Source: JAGXQV01 sp964527565
Lineage (GTDB): Bacteria > Pseudomonadota > Gammaproteobacteria > Burkholderiales > Sulfuricellaceae
Length of the DNA: 64,000 nucleotides
NCBI GenBank assembly: GCA_964527565.1
Contig: CAZGOY010000002.1
Coordinates: 62,001 to 126,000 of the forward strand
Reading direction: 5' to 3'
Part shown: piece after piece, positions 22,010-30,929 of the stretch
How positions within the stretch are numbered: the first letter of the stretch is position 1
Layout: each line of letters starts with the position of its first letter
The notes under the pieces: model-generated
What the model saw: the letters and a program-made list of their open reading frames with translations, nothing else
Told to the model about the DNA's origin: nothing
Databases searched by the model: none
Program-made: the position numbers and the translations under genes

Positions 22010-23497
22010 ATGACGCCCACAAACCCGCCCCTGAACATCCTATTCGCCACTTCAGAAATCCAGCCCTTGATCAAGACCGGCGGCTTGGCCGACATAAGCG
22101 CCTCGCTACCCGCCGCACTGCGCGAAGCCGGCGCCGACGTGCGCGTGCTGATTCCCGGTTATCCGACGGTACTGGCTGGTGCGAGCGGCATCCAGTCGCT
22201 GTACTGGTTCAACGACTTCTTCAGCTTTGGCGAAGTCCACCTGTTGTCCGCCACCCTGCCGGATAGCAACGTGCCGCTCATCATCCTCGAATACCCGGCC
22301 TTCTATGAACGCAACGGCGGCCCTTACCAGGACGAACTCAAGGCCGACTGGCCCGACAACGCGCGCCGCTTCGCCCTGCTCTCGCAAATGGCCGCCTTTC
22401 TCGCCTCCGATGCCAGCCCGTTGGAGTTCCATCCCGACGTACTCCAGTGCAACGACTGGCAAACCGGCCTGGCACCGGCCTACCTGCATTTCATGCCGGG
22501 ACGCAAGCCCGCTGTGGTCACCACCATCCACAACCTAGCGTTTCAGGGCATCTTTCCGCCGCAAACCTGCGCCGAAGTGGGCTTGCCGCCGGAAAGTTTC
22601 GCCATCGCCGGCGCGGAGTTTTACGGCAATCTGTCCTTCCTCAAAGCCGGGTTGTTTTATGCCGATCACATCACCACGGTCAGTCCGCACTATGCCTGGG
22701 AAATCCAGCGCGACCCGCTCGGCTTCGGCATGCAGGGGCTGCTGCTGCATCGTAGCGCCCAGCTCACCGGCATCGTCAACGGCATTGATCTCCAGGAATG
22801 GGATCCGGCGAGCGATGTCCATCTGGTGCAAAACTACAGCGACGCCAAACTCGACGGCAAGGCCGCCAATAAAAAAGCCTTGCAGGTGCAACTAGGGCTG
22901 ACCGTGGACGCGGACATCCCGCTGCTGGGCGCCGTGAGCCGCATTTCCTACCAGAAGGGACTCGACCTGCTGCTGGAAATCGCCCCGGCGCTACTCGCCG
23001 AACCCGTTCAGATCGTCATCCTAGGCACCGGCGAGGCCATCCTGGAGCAATCCTTCGCCCGTCTCGCACAACAGCATCCCGGCCAGGTGGCCGCCATCAT
23101 CGGCTTCGACGAAAAACTCTCGCACCGCATCGAAGCGGGCCTCGATATTTTCCTCATGCCCTCGCGCTTCGAACCGTGCGGACTGAACCAGATGTACAGC
23201 CAGCGTTATGGCACCCCCCCGGTGGCCCATGCCACCGGCGGGCTGGTCGACACCATCACCGACGCCGATGAAGCCCATTTGCGCGACAAGAGCGCTACCG
23301 GTTTTCTCTTCGAGCAGTCCAACGCCAGCGCCCTGCATGACGCCATCCGGCGCGCCCTGTCGTGTTACCGCAAGCGCAAGACCTGGCGCCAGCTTCAGCA
23401 CAGCGGCATGCAGCGCGACTTTTCCTGGAATAACAGCGCCGCGCAATATCTGACCTTGTTCCATTCGCTGCTGGATAAGGAAATGAACCCGGATTGA
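22010..23497 (+). CDS. glgA: Glycogen synthase (ADP-glucose type, GT5)
   Basis: This 495-residue enzyme adds ADP-glucose to growing alpha-1,4 glucan. The ADP-glucose-binding KTGGLADIS motif lies at about residues 24-32. Family blocks include YADHITTVSPHYAWEI, NGIDLQEWDP, SRISYQKGLDLL, and MPSRFEPCGLNQMYSQRYGTPP with the catalytic Glu and GT-B features. With glgC and glgB further on it completes the classic glycogen pathway. The gene is divergent from gnd. Confidence 0.97.
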   Translation: MTPTNPPLNILFATSEIQPLIKTGGLADISASLPAALREAGADVRVLIPGYPTVLAGASGIQSLYWFNDFFSFGEVHLLSATLPDSNVPLIILEYPAFYERNGGPYQDELKADWPDNARRFALLSQMAAFLASDASPLEFHPDVLQCNDWQTGLAPAYLHFMPGRKPAVVTTIHNLAFQGIFPPQTCAEVGLPPESFAIAGAEFYGNLSFLKAGLFYADHITTVSPHYAWEIQRDPLGFGMQGLLLHRSAQLTGIVNGIDLQEWDPASDVHLVQNYSDAKLDGKAANKKALQVQLGLTVDADIPLLGAVSRISYQKGLDLLLEIAPALLAEPVQIVILGTGEAILEQSFARLAQQHPGQVAAIIGFDEKLSHRIEAGLDIFLMPSRFEPCGLNQMYSQRYGTPPVAHATGGLVDTITDADEAHLRDKSATGFLFEQSNASALHDAIRRALSCYRKRKTWRQLQHSGMQRDFSWNNSAAQYLTLFHSLLDKEMNPD

Positions 23498-23573
23498 CCG
23501 AAGGCAATGACGGGAACATGGGATGTCGTTTAGTGTCTCCCCTTTTTTAACCCTAATCGATAGGATACTTCAG

Positions 23574-24149
23574 ATGAAAAAAAACCTGTTCCCGCTTACC
23601 CTCGCGCTGGCCATGAGCGCCAGCCTGGTGCATGCCAACGATGACCTGGCAAAGTTCCAGGATGACAGCCGCAAGATCGCCAAGGATCTGATGACCCAGC
23701 TCGGCGGCGCCCTGCAAAAGGAAATGCAGGCCAACGGCCCCGCCGCCGCCATCAAGGTGTGCAAGGACCTGGCCCCGGCTGCCGCTTCGGAAATCTCGCG
23801 CAAAACCGGCCAGCGCGTGACGCGCGTCTCGCTCAAGGTGCGCAACCCGCAGACCGGCATGCCGGATGCGTGGGAACAGAAAGTATTGCTGGATTTTGAG
23901 CAGCGCCGCGAAAAGGAAAACCCTGCCGGCATGGAATTCGCCGAAGTGGTCTCCGAACCGCAAGGCAAATACCTGCGTTTCATGAAGGCGATTCCCGTGC
24001 AGGATGCCTGCGTGAAGTGCCACGGCACGGTAGACACACTGGTCCAGCCGGTGAAGGACGCGCTCGCCGCCGAATACCCGCACGACAAGGCCACCGGCTA
24101 CGCCCCCAGCGAAATCCGCGGCGCTTTCTCGATCAAGAAACCGTTGTAA
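23574..24149 (+). CDS. Periplasmic DUF3365 (Tll0287-like) c-type heme protein
   Basis: ATG 23574, with AGGA 10 nt upstream, gives 191 residues with a signal peptide cut after about residue 22 (VHA). The mature protein matches DUF3365: a VCKDLAPAAASEISRKTG block, VRNPQTGMPDAWEQ, and CVKCH near residue 147, a single c-type heme attachment site. It resembles the sensor domain of the GGDEF-EAL protein at 3605, as a free-standing periplasmic cytochrome. Its redox partner or ligand is unknown. It is near glgA in the same direction, with 76 nt between. Confidence 0.87.
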   Translation: MKKNLFPLTLALAMSASLVHANDDLAKFQDDSRKIAKDLMTQLGGALQKEMQANGPAAAIKVCKDLAPAAASEISRKTGQRVTRVSLKVRNPQTGMPDAWEQKVLLDFEQRREKENPAGMEFAEVVSEPQGKYLRFMKAIPVQDACVKCHGTVDTLVQPVKDALAAEYPHDKATGYAPSEIRGAFSIKKPL

Positions 24150-24157
24150 TTATCACT

Positions 24158-24195
24158 GCGGCCACGAGCTTTGACCTGTGCCAGCTCGTGGCCGC
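24158..24195. terminator. Perfect 13-bp hairpin after the DUF3365 gene
   Basis: gcggccacgagct (24158-24170) and agctcgtggccgc (24183-24195) form a perfect stem with a 12-nt loop, 8 nt after the stop codon. No T-tract follows, so it may be a processing or attenuating structure rather than an intrinsic terminator. Confidence 0.5.
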
Positions 24196-24274
24196 TACTC
24201 AGCACAATTTCCCCGCGTTCCTCCCCCCGCCCTCGGCAGGCAACTTTCCAGATAAAATTCAAGGCATAACCCCT

Positions 24275-24303
24275 TTGACAAGGACTATCCTTTTTCGTAC
24301 CAT
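24275..24303 (+). promoter_or_regulatory. Sigma-70 promoter for the lipoprotein-flgO operon
   Basis: TTGACA (24275-24280) is followed, after 17 nt, by TACCAT (24298-24303). Transcription would begin about 25 nt before the ATG at 24337. Confidence 0.55.
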
Positions 24304-24336
24304 CCCGGCTGTCTAACAATATCGGGGACGCAAATA

Positions 24337-24999
24337 ATGAGAAAAATCGGATTGTCGCTGCTGGTCGCATTGCCTGTCTTGCTTTCCGGATGCGTCTCGC
24401 CGGGGCCGGTGGCAACGAACTTCCCCATCAGCGAGCAGAAAAAGGTTCGTCACGCCCACCACTGGGACGTCGTTGCCGACGACGTGGTGACGCAAACACT
24501 GCAATCTCTCGCCAAAAGCAATTACATCGGCAACCAGACGCTGCATGTCCGCCCGGCGCAGGAAAACACGGCTTTCAACAAGGCATTCCGAAATTTCCTG
24601 ATTACCAACATGGTCAATCGCGGCCTGCCGGTCAGTTCTTCCAGCCAGAATGCCGTAGAAGTCCAGTATGAAACCCAGGTTGTCCGCCACGTCAGCGAAC
24701 GCATCAACTACAAGCCGGGCATCGTCACCATGCTGGCCGGCGGCTTGTATGCCATCCATGATCTCGCCCAGTCCGAACCCGTTGCAGCGGCTGTTGCCCT
24801 GACGGCGGCGATCGACGTTGCCGGCAGCTTTCAGAACGGCGGGCCGAGCAAGACCGAGCTGATCGTCACCACTTCGATTACCTCTGGAAACCGCTTCGTG
24901 ATGCGCAAAACCGACGTGTATTACTTCGACGAAGCCGATGTCGGGCTGTTTCAGGAACAAGAGCAAAAATCTCGCGAATGGAAGGTCAAGGGCGAATGA
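24337..24999 (+). CDS. Putative outer-membrane lipoprotein, partner of FlgO
   Basis: A 220-residue protein with a type II signal peptide and lipobox LLSGC (Cys near residue 19). The rest has alternating strands and a hydrophobic stretch around AAAVALTAAIDVAGSF. I do not recognise the family. It overlaps the following FlgO-like gene by ATGA (24996-24999), so the two are translated together, and a flagellar outer-membrane role is plausible. That is contextual inference only. Confidence 0.75.
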   Translation: MRKIGLSLLVALPVLLSGCVSPGPVATNFPISEQKKVRHAHHWDVVADDVVTQTLQSLAKSNYIGNQTLHVRPAQENTAFNKAFRNFLITNMVNRGLPVSSSSQNAVEVQYETQVVRHVSERINYKPGIVTMLAGGLYAIHDLAQSEPVAAAVALTAAIDVAGSFQNGGPSKTELIVTTSITSGNRFVMRKTDVYYFDEADVGLFQEQEQKSREWKVKGE

Positions 25000-25580
25000 A
25001 AAACATCTACTTTCTTGCCATTCCGGCGCTGCTGTTGACCCTTTCCGGCTGCGAAACCGCGCCGGTTTCCGCCAATCACCGCCCTGAACCCAGCTACGAG
25101 GACGCTGCCGCGAACAAGTTCACCCAGGCCAATTACGCCGCCGTGGACAACCTGCTCGCTTCCTTGAAGGCGCCGCTCAATCCGGGCACGCCCATTATCG
25201 TCGCAACGCTGGTCAATATCGACGCGCTGACTGAATCCTCGCGTCTCGGGCGGCTGGTGTCGGAACAACTCGGCGCCCGCCTCACGCGCCTGGGCTATTC
25301 GGTTGTCGAACTCAAGCTGCGCGGCGACATTTTCGTCAAACAGCGCGAGGGAGAACTGTTGCTTTCACGCGAAGTGCGCGACATCACCACCAGCCACAAG
25401 GCACACGCCGTGCTGGTCGGCACCTATTCGGAAGCGCGCGATTTCGCCTATCTGAACCTGAAAGTCGTCGGCGTGCAAAACAATATCGCGCTGGCGGCAC
25501 ACGATTACACCCTGCCCATCGACACCAATGTCCGCGAATTGCTGGCACCACCCAAAAAGACGCGCAACGGCACCCACTAA
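24996..25580 (+). CDS. flgO: FlgO-family outer-membrane lipoprotein
   Basis: ATG 24996 gives 194 residues with lipobox LTLSGC. The core shows the FlgO-domain pattern: an N-terminal ANYAAVDNLLASL, then PIIVATLVNID, LGRLVSEQLGARLTRLGYSVVELKLRGDIFV and AVLVGTYSEARDFAYLNLKVV. In Vibrio, FlgO/FlgP/FlgT build rings around the flagellar basal body in the outer membrane. flgP and flgT homologues lie at 30926-32743, so all three occur in this window although not next to each other. Gene symbol is by family similarity. Confidence 0.82.
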   Translation: MKNIYFLAIPALLLTLSGCETAPVSANHRPEPSYEDAAANKFTQANYAAVDNLLASLKAPLNPGTPIIVATLVNIDALTESSRLGRLVSEQLGARLTRLGYSVVELKLRGDIFVKQREGELLLSREVRDITTSHKAHAVLVGTYSEARDFAYLNLKVVGVQNNIALAAHDYTLPIDTNVRELLAPPKKTRNGTH

Positions 25581-25608
25581 GCACCCCGCCAGCGTAACCT
25601 TCATTTCC

Positions 25609-25646
25609 AAATGAAAATTCGGGCCCCTGCGCCCGATTTTCATTTT
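25609..25646 (+). terminator. Intrinsic terminator after flgO
   Basis: A 15-bp stem (aaatgaaaattcgggc against gcccgattttcattt, with one bulge) and a 6-nt loop are followed by T residues, 28 nt downstream of the stop. Confidence 0.75.
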
Positions 25647-25754
25647 GGCACGCCTGCCTTGTACTTGACCAGAATACTGGTGACGACGGCTGCCCTTGAG
25701 ATGATTCGCCATCCAGCGTGATGAACTTCCATTAAAAGCGGCTATCATAGCACC

Positions 25755-27239
25755 ATGAATTTTGCCCGGATTATCGCGCTCTTCCTGCTGCTCGCCCTGC
25801 CCCAGGCGCTGGCCGATGGCCTGCCGGACCTGGGGGAAGTGGCGCAAGCCACCTTCTCGCCGCAAGCCGAACGCAAGCTGGGTGAGGCGATCATGGCCGA
25901 AATTCGCCGCGACCGCAGCTTGCTCGACGATGCCGAACTGACCGAATACCTCAACAATCTCGGCTATCGCCTGGTGGCCGCCAGCCCGGAGAACCGCCAG
26001 AGTTTTGAATTCTTCCTGATCCAGGATAACTCGGTGAATGCCTTTGCCTTGCCGGGCGGCTTCATCGGCGTACACACCGGGCTGCTGCTGACGGCGCAAA
26101 GCGAATCCGAGCTGGCGGCGGTGCTGGGGCATGAAATCGCCCATGTCACGCAACGCCATCTGGCGCGCATGATCGACAAGGAAAAGCAGAGCATGATGAC
26201 TTCGCTGGCGGCGATGGCCGTGGCCATTCTCGCCTCGCGTTCCAACCCGCAATTGAGCAGTGCCGCCATCGCCACGGCACAGGCAAGTTCCATCCAGAAT
26301 ACCCTGAACTTCACCCGCGAGCATGAGCGCGAAGCCGACCGGGTGGGCTTGCAAATCCTCTCTCAGGCGGGTTTCGACCCCCACGCTGCGGAAACCTTCT
26401 TTGAGCGCCTGCAAAAAGCCACTCGCCATTACGACAGTAATGCCCCTGATTACCTGCGCACCCATCCGGTAACCAGCGAACGCATCGCCGACATTCAGAA
26501 CCGCCTGGCAGGGCTACCCTGGCGGCAAACGGCGGACAGCCATGATTTTTATCTATTGCGCGCCCGCCTGCGCGCAATAGATGGCACGCCGGCGCAGGCC
26601 GTCGCCTTTTTTGAGGAATCGTTGCGCGAGCGGAAATTCGTCAACGAGGCAGCGCAACATTTCGGACTCGCCGCTGCCTTGATGAGGGCGCGCCAATTTG
26701 AACGGGCCCAGCGCGAGTTGACCATGGCGCGCAAGGCGTTACCGGAAAACGCCATCATTGAAAATCTGGCGGCGCAGATCAAACTGGGGGCCGGCAACGC
26801 GGCTTCCGCCCTCACGCTGTACCGTGACGCGCTACGCAATTTTCCCAACCGCCGGCCACTGGTTTACGGCTATGCGGAGGCGCTGCTGCAAAACCGGCAA
26901 CCTGCCGAAGCGCTCAAGCTGGTGGCCAAAGAATTGCTTGCCTATCCCAACGATGCCCGCCTTTACCGCCTCCAGGCACAAGGGCATGCCGCCCAGGGCA
27001 AGCGCCTGCTTTCCCATCAGTCGCAGGCGGAGGCCTATTTCCGCCTCGGCAACCTGCATGCAGCGATCCAGCAACTGGCGATTGGGCTGAAAAGCGCTGA
27101 TGGCGATTTCTACCAGATGTCGATGGTGGAGGCGCGGCTCAGGGAATTGCGCGCCATCGACCGCGACAACAAGACGCGCGACGGCGCCAATCCGAAGCTG
27201 GCGGGGGGGTTGAAAATTTCCCCGGCGGCGGCACAATGA
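25755..27239 (+). CDS. bepA: BepA-type M48 metalloprotease with TPR tail
   Basis: The 494-residue periplasmic protein has a signal peptide (ending ALA near residue 20) and a zinc HEIAH motif at 126-130. A third ligand glutamate follows in HEREADRVG, and a C-terminal half is made of TPR-like helices (about 310-470). BepA/YfgC proteases and chaperones assist outer-membrane protein assembly with the BAM complex and degrade stalled LptD. The ORF has its own start close after a terminator, 174 nt downstream of flgO. It is followed at 28 nt by clpS. Confidence 0.93.
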   Translation: MNFARIIALFLLLALPQALADGLPDLGEVAQATFSPQAERKLGEAIMAEIRRDRSLLDDAELTEYLNNLGYRLVAASPENRQSFEFFLIQDNSVNAFALPGGFIGVHTGLLLTAQSESELAAVLGHEIAHVTQRHLARMIDKEKQSMMTSLAAMAVAILASRSNPQLSSAAIATAQASSIQNTLNFTREHEREADRVGLQILSQAGFDPHAAETFFERLQKATRHYDSNAPDYLRTHPVTSERIADIQNRLAGLPWRQTADSHDFYLLRARLRAIDGTPAQAVAFFEESLRERKFVNEAAQHFGLAAALMRARQFERAQRELTMARKALPENAIIENLAAQIKLGAGNAASALTLYRDALRNFPNRRPLVYGYAEALLQNRQPAEALKLVAKELLAYPNDARLYRLQAQGHAAQGKRLLSHQSQAEAYFRLGNLHAAIQQLAIGLKSADGDFYQMSMVEARLRELRAIDRDNKTRDGANPKLAGGLKISPAAAQ

Positions 27240-27267
27240 ACAATGATGATTGGCAGGCAATAGACTG

Positions 27268-27576
27268 ATGGGTAGCAAGCAATTCGAAAGCACGACACTG
27301 GAGGAACAGCATACCCGTGCAAAGCCGCCGCCCTTGTTCAAGGTGTTGTTGCTGAACGACGATTTCACACCGATGGATTTCGTAGTGGCGGTGCTGGAAC
27401 GTTTTTTCGCCAAGAGCGGCGAAGAAGCCATCCAGATCATGCTCAAGGTGCATACCGAGGGTGTGGGAGTGTGCGGCGTCTATACTCAGGACGTGGCGCG
27501 CAGCAAGGTGGAACAGGTCGGCGCATTCGCGCAGGAACATCAGCATCCGCTGCAATGCGTATTGGAGGAACAGTAA
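27268..27576 (+). CDS. clpS: ATP-dependent Clp protease adaptor ClpS
   Basis: ClpS binds N-degron substrates and delivers them to ClpAP. The 102-residue protein shows the expected FKVLLLNDDFTPMDFVV, followed by GVGVCGVYTQDVARSKV. The N-degron pocket residues Asn-Asp and Met fall in this stretch. ATG 27268 is preferred over an earlier in-frame start at 27250. Its TAA abuts the clpA ATG directly (TAAATG), so the pair is coupled. Confidence 0.97.
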   Translation: MGSKQFESTTLEEQHTRAKPPPLFKVLLLNDDFTPMDFVVAVLERFFAKSGEEAIQIMLKVHTEGVGVCGVYTQDVARSKVEQVGAFAQEHQHPLQCVLEEQ

Positions 27577-29841
27577 ATGATCGCGCAGGAATTGGAAGTT
27601 TCGTTGCACATGGCGTTCATCACGGCGCGTCAGAAACGCCACGAATTCATCACGGTGGAACACCTGCTGCTGGCGATGCTGGACAATCCGACAGCGTCCA
27701 AGGTGTTACGCGCCTGCGCGGCGCGCGCTGATGACTTGCGCCGCAGCCTGGATGAATTCATTGCCAGCCATACCCCCACTGTCGGTGGCGATGGGGATGT
27801 CGACACCCAGCCCACCCTCGGTTTTCAGCGCGTGATCCAGCGTGCCATTCTGCACGTGCAATCCTCCGGGAAAAAGGAAGTCACCGGAGCCAATGTACTG
27901 GTGGCGATTTTCGGTGAAAAGGATTCGCATGCCGTGTACTTCCTGTCGCAACAAGGTATCGGGCGGCTTGATGTGGTGAATTACATCTCCCACGGCATCA
28001 GCAAGGTGCCGGAGGGCAAGCCGGTTACCCAGGAAGGCGGACAGGAAGGCGAGCAGGAGGCTCCCGCCGCTGGTGCGCTGGAAAGCTTCACCACCGACCT
28101 CAACGCGCAGGCGCTAGCGGGCCGGATCGACCCACTGATTGGGCGGGACGGCGAACTGGAACGGGTAATCCAGACCCTGTGCCGCCGCCGCAAGAATAAT
28201 CCGCTGCTGGTGGGCGAGGCCGGGGTGGGTAAAACCGCCATCGCCGAGGGCTTGGCGCGTCGCATCATTGAGCACGATGTGCCGGAAGTACTCGCTGGAA
28301 GCACGGTGTTTTCGCTCGACATGGGCGCGTTGCTGGCGGGCACCAAATACCGGGGGGATTTCGAACAGCGCCTGAAAGCGGTATTGAAACAACTCGGTGA
28401 AAACCAGAACGCCATCCTGTTCATCGACGAAATCCATACCCTGATCGGGGCAGGCGCTGCTTCCGGCGGCACACTGGATGCTTCCAACCTGTTGAAACCG
28501 GCCTTGAGCTCCGGGCAATTGCGCTGCATCGGTGCCACTACCTACCAGGAATTTCGCGGTGTCTTCGAGAAGAACCATGCCCTCTCGCGCCGTTTCCAGA
28601 AAATCGACGTGCCGGAACCGTCTGTCGATGAAACGGTTTCCATTCTGCGCGGCCTGAAATCGCGCTTCGAGGCGCACCACGGCGTCAAATACACCATCGC
28701 TGCCCTGACCACGGCGGCGGAGCTGTCGGCGCGCTACATCAACGACCGCCACCTGCCGGACAAGGCCATCGACGTAATCGATGAAGCCGGCGCAGCACAG
28801 CGTATTCAGCCTAAGTCAAAGCAAAAAAAGACCATCACCAACAAGGAAATCGAAGAAATCATCGCCAAGATTGCACGCATCCCGCCGAAGAATATTTCCA
28901 GCGATGACCGTAGCGCACTCAAGACCCTGGAGCGCGATCTCAAGGCCGTGGTATTCGGGCAGGACCAGGCCATTGAAACGCTGTCCACCGCCATCAAAAT
29001 GGCGCGTAGCGGCTTGGGCAACCCGGCCAAACCAATCGGCTCGTTCCTTTTTTCCGGCCCTACCGGTGTGGGCAAGACCGAGGTGGCGCGGCAACTGGCC
29101 TATGTCATGGGCATCGAACTGATTCGCTTCGACATGTCCGAATACATGGAACGCCACGCCGTTTCGCGCCTGATTGGCGCGCCGCCGGGCTACGTCGGCT
29201 TCGAACAGGGCGGCCTGCTCACCGAAGCCATCACCAAACACCCCTACGCCGTACTACTGCTGGATGAAATTGAAAAGGCGCACCCGGATATTTTCAATAT
29301 CCTGCTTCAGGTAATGGATCATGGCACGCTGACCGACAATAACGGTCGCAAGGCGGATTTCCGCAACGTGACGATCATCATGACCACCAACGCCGGGGCA
29401 GATGCCTTGAGTAAAACCGGGATAGGCTTTACCCAATCATCCAAAGGCGGCGATGAAATGGCCGAGATCAAGCGGCTGTTCACCCCCGAATTCCGCAACC
29501 GCCTCGACGCCATTGTTTCCTTCGCCCCGCTGACCGGCGACACCATCCTGCGCGTTGTGGACAAATTCCTGATGCAACTGGAAGAACAACTACATGAGAA
29601 GAAGGTGGAAATCCTCTTCACCGAAGCACTGAAAGCCCATCTGGCGAATAAGGGTTTCGACCCGGCAATGGGGGCGCGCCCGATGGCGCGGCTGATCCAG
29701 AACACCATCCGCAAGGCGCTGGCCGACGAACTGTTGTTCGGCAAGCTGGCAAACGGCGGCAAGGTCACAGTGGATGTGGACGAAAACGACAAGGTAAAGC
29801 TGGAATTCGCCGGAGAAGACCTGGAGCTCGCCGCCGTTTGA
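27577..29841 (+). CDS. clpA: ATP-dependent Clp protease ATP-binding subunit ClpA
   Basis: This 754-residue AAA+ unfoldase has the N-terminal ClpS-binding repeat region (1-150). Two AAA+ modules follow: Walker A GEAGVGKT with FIDEIHTLIGAG near 220-300, and GPTGVGKTE with LLLDEIEKAHPD near 490-570. An IGL-type ClpP-binding loop is suggested by KTGIGFTQ. It unfolds proteins for ClpP in the cytosol. It follows clpS immediately; ClpP is not in the window. Confidence 0.98.
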   Translation: MIAQELEVSLHMAFITARQKRHEFITVEHLLLAMLDNPTASKVLRACAARADDLRRSLDEFIASHTPTVGGDGDVDTQPTLGFQRVIQRAILHVQSSGKKEVTGANVLVAIFGEKDSHAVYFLSQQGIGRLDVVNYISHGISKVPEGKPVTQEGGQEGEQEAPAAGALESFTTDLNAQALAGRIDPLIGRDGELERVIQTLCRRRKNNPLLVGEAGVGKTAIAEGLARRIIEHDVPEVLAGSTVFSLDMGALLAGTKYRGDFEQRLKAVLKQLGENQNAILFIDEIHTLIGAGAASGGTLDASNLLKPALSSGQLRCIGATTYQEFRGVFEKNHALSRRFQKIDVPEPSVDETVSILRGLKSRFEAHHGVKYTIAALTTAAELSARYINDRHLPDKAIDVIDEAGAAQRIQPKSKQKKTITNKEIEEIIAKIARIPPKNISSDDRSALKTLERDLKAVVFGQDQAIETLSTAIKMARSGLGNPAKPIGSFLFSGPTGVGKTEVARQLAYVMGIELIRFDMSEYMERHAVSRLIGAPPGYVGFEQGGLLTEAITKHPYAVLLLDEIEKAHPDIFNILLQVMDHGTLTDNNGRKADFRNVTIIMTTNAGADALSKTGIGFTQSSKGGDEMAEIKRLFTPEFRNRLDAIVSFAPLTGDTILRVVDKFLMQLEEQLHEKKVEILFTEALKAHLANKGFDPAMGARPMARLIQNTIRKALADELLFGKLANGGKVTVDVDENDKVKLEFAGEDLELAAV

Positions 29842-29858
29842 AAAAAACCGTACTGCGC

Positions 29859-29892
29859 AATAAAAAAGGTGCTTTTACGCGCCTTTTTTATT
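29859..29892. terminator. Bidirectional intrinsic terminator
   Basis: aataaaaaaggtgc pairs with gcgccttttttatt (14 bp, one wobble) around a 6-nt loop, with T-runs on both strands. It serves both clpA and the convergent carbonic anhydrase gene. Confidence 0.85.
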
Positions 29893-29905
29893 ATTCCTGA
29901 TATCG

Positions 29906-30676
29906 CTACGGATAAGCGTAAGGATGAGGTCTCTCACGTCCGGCGGGCGGCGCATTGCCTTTTGCCTGACTGGCCGACATGGTGTTTTCTTCGCGGATTT
30001 CCGCCACACCGGTGAAAGGCTTGATCTTGTCGGAAGCGGTATTGCCGTTGACGTTGGTGATGACCAGGCGCCCCGCCCCCTGCCCCAGATCGTTGCGGAA
30101 ATCATAAACGGCACCGACCACGGTCAGTTTTTCCGCCTGGATTTCCTTGCGAAACTTCTTGAGCGCCGCCGCCACCTGATCGTTGACGTTTTTCTTCACG
30201 CCGTCCAGGTTGGCAATCCCCTTGGGGATCATCAGGGTACTCAGCTCACGCCGGATCGGTCGCGATTCCTTGCGGTAATCACCGGACGCTGTCTTGATTA
30301 CGCCACAGGCAGTGTGGCCGATGAAAATCAGCAATGGCGTATGCAAATGATACACGCCGTATTCCACTGACCCCTCGGCTGTGCGCAACTGGTTACCCAG
30401 GTTGCGTACCACGTATAAGTCACCATCCGGTGTTTGGTCGAAAGCATGGCTATGCACGCGCGAATCGGAGCAGGTCACCACCGTGGCGCGCGGTTTCTGC
30501 CCATCGCTAAATGGCTTGAAGTATTCCGGATCATGGCTTTTGACGAATTCGGCGTTGTCTTGCAGCAGGTTCTGGACGATGCCGCGCAGCTGCGCAAACT
30601 CACTATCTGCGGCTGCCGATAACGGCGCCAGGCACAGCGCCACCGTCAGAATGGCAGTCAGATAAACGGTGTTCAT
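29906..30676 (-). CDS. Periplasmic beta-class carbonic anhydrase
   Basis: The 256-residue protein has a Sec signal peptide (about 1-22, LSAAA) and the zinc site of beta-carbonic anhydrases: CSDSR followed by GHTACG, with His and Cys ligands and the Asp-Arg dyad. Members interconvert CO2 and bicarbonate. A periplasmic position would support inorganic carbon supply, as expected for an autotroph, but that is inference. It ends the minus-strand run that starts with flgP, 28 nt after the small secreted protein gene. Extra C-terminal residues rich in Pro/Arg are unassigned. Confidence 0.92.
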   Translation of the reverse strand: MNTVYLTAILTVALCLAPLSAAADSEFAQLRGIVQNLLQDNAEFVKSHDPEYFKPFSDGQKPRATVVTCSDSRVHSHAFDQTPDGDLYVVRNLGNQLRTAEGSVEYGVYHLHTPLLIFIGHTACGVIKTASGDYRKESRPIRRELSTLMIPKGIANLDGVKKNVNDQVAAALKKFRKEIQAEKLTVVGAVYDFRNDLGQGAGRLVITNVNGNTASDKIKPFTGVAEIREENTMSASQAKGNAPPAGRERPHPYAYP

Positions 30677-30704
30677 GGTGTTGTTCCTCGTTACGGGAAG
30701 ACGA

Positions 30705-30929
30705 TCATGGATAGGAATATGCCTGCCAAGTCACGGTGGGATCATTTCCCTTGAATTTTCTCGGCGCTGGCACGATTTCCCGCTTCACTTTGACCGTGGT
30801 CAGTACGGGAATTTTTTGAACCACAGGCGCCTGCGCCCTGCGGTTGTAGGGATTCTTGGAAACACCTGCCAGAGACGGCTGAGGGGCGATCAGCACGCTC
30901 AGCAAAAAAATCGACATGAAACGCTTCAT
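30705..30929 (-). CDS. Small secreted protein after flgT
   Basis: A 74-residue product with an N-terminal signal sequence (MKRFMSIFLLSVLIAPQPSLA) and a basic, proline-rich mature part (APVVQKIPVLTTVKV). The ATG overlaps the flgT stop (ATGA), which supports translation in the flgP-flgT operon. It has no cysteine and no recognisable domain. A role in flagellar assembly is only suggested by its neighbours. Confidence 0.7.
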   Translation of the reverse strand: MKRFMSIFLLSVLIAPQPSLAGVSKNPYNRRAQAPVVQKIPVLTTVKVKREIVPAPRKFKGNDPTVTWQAYSYP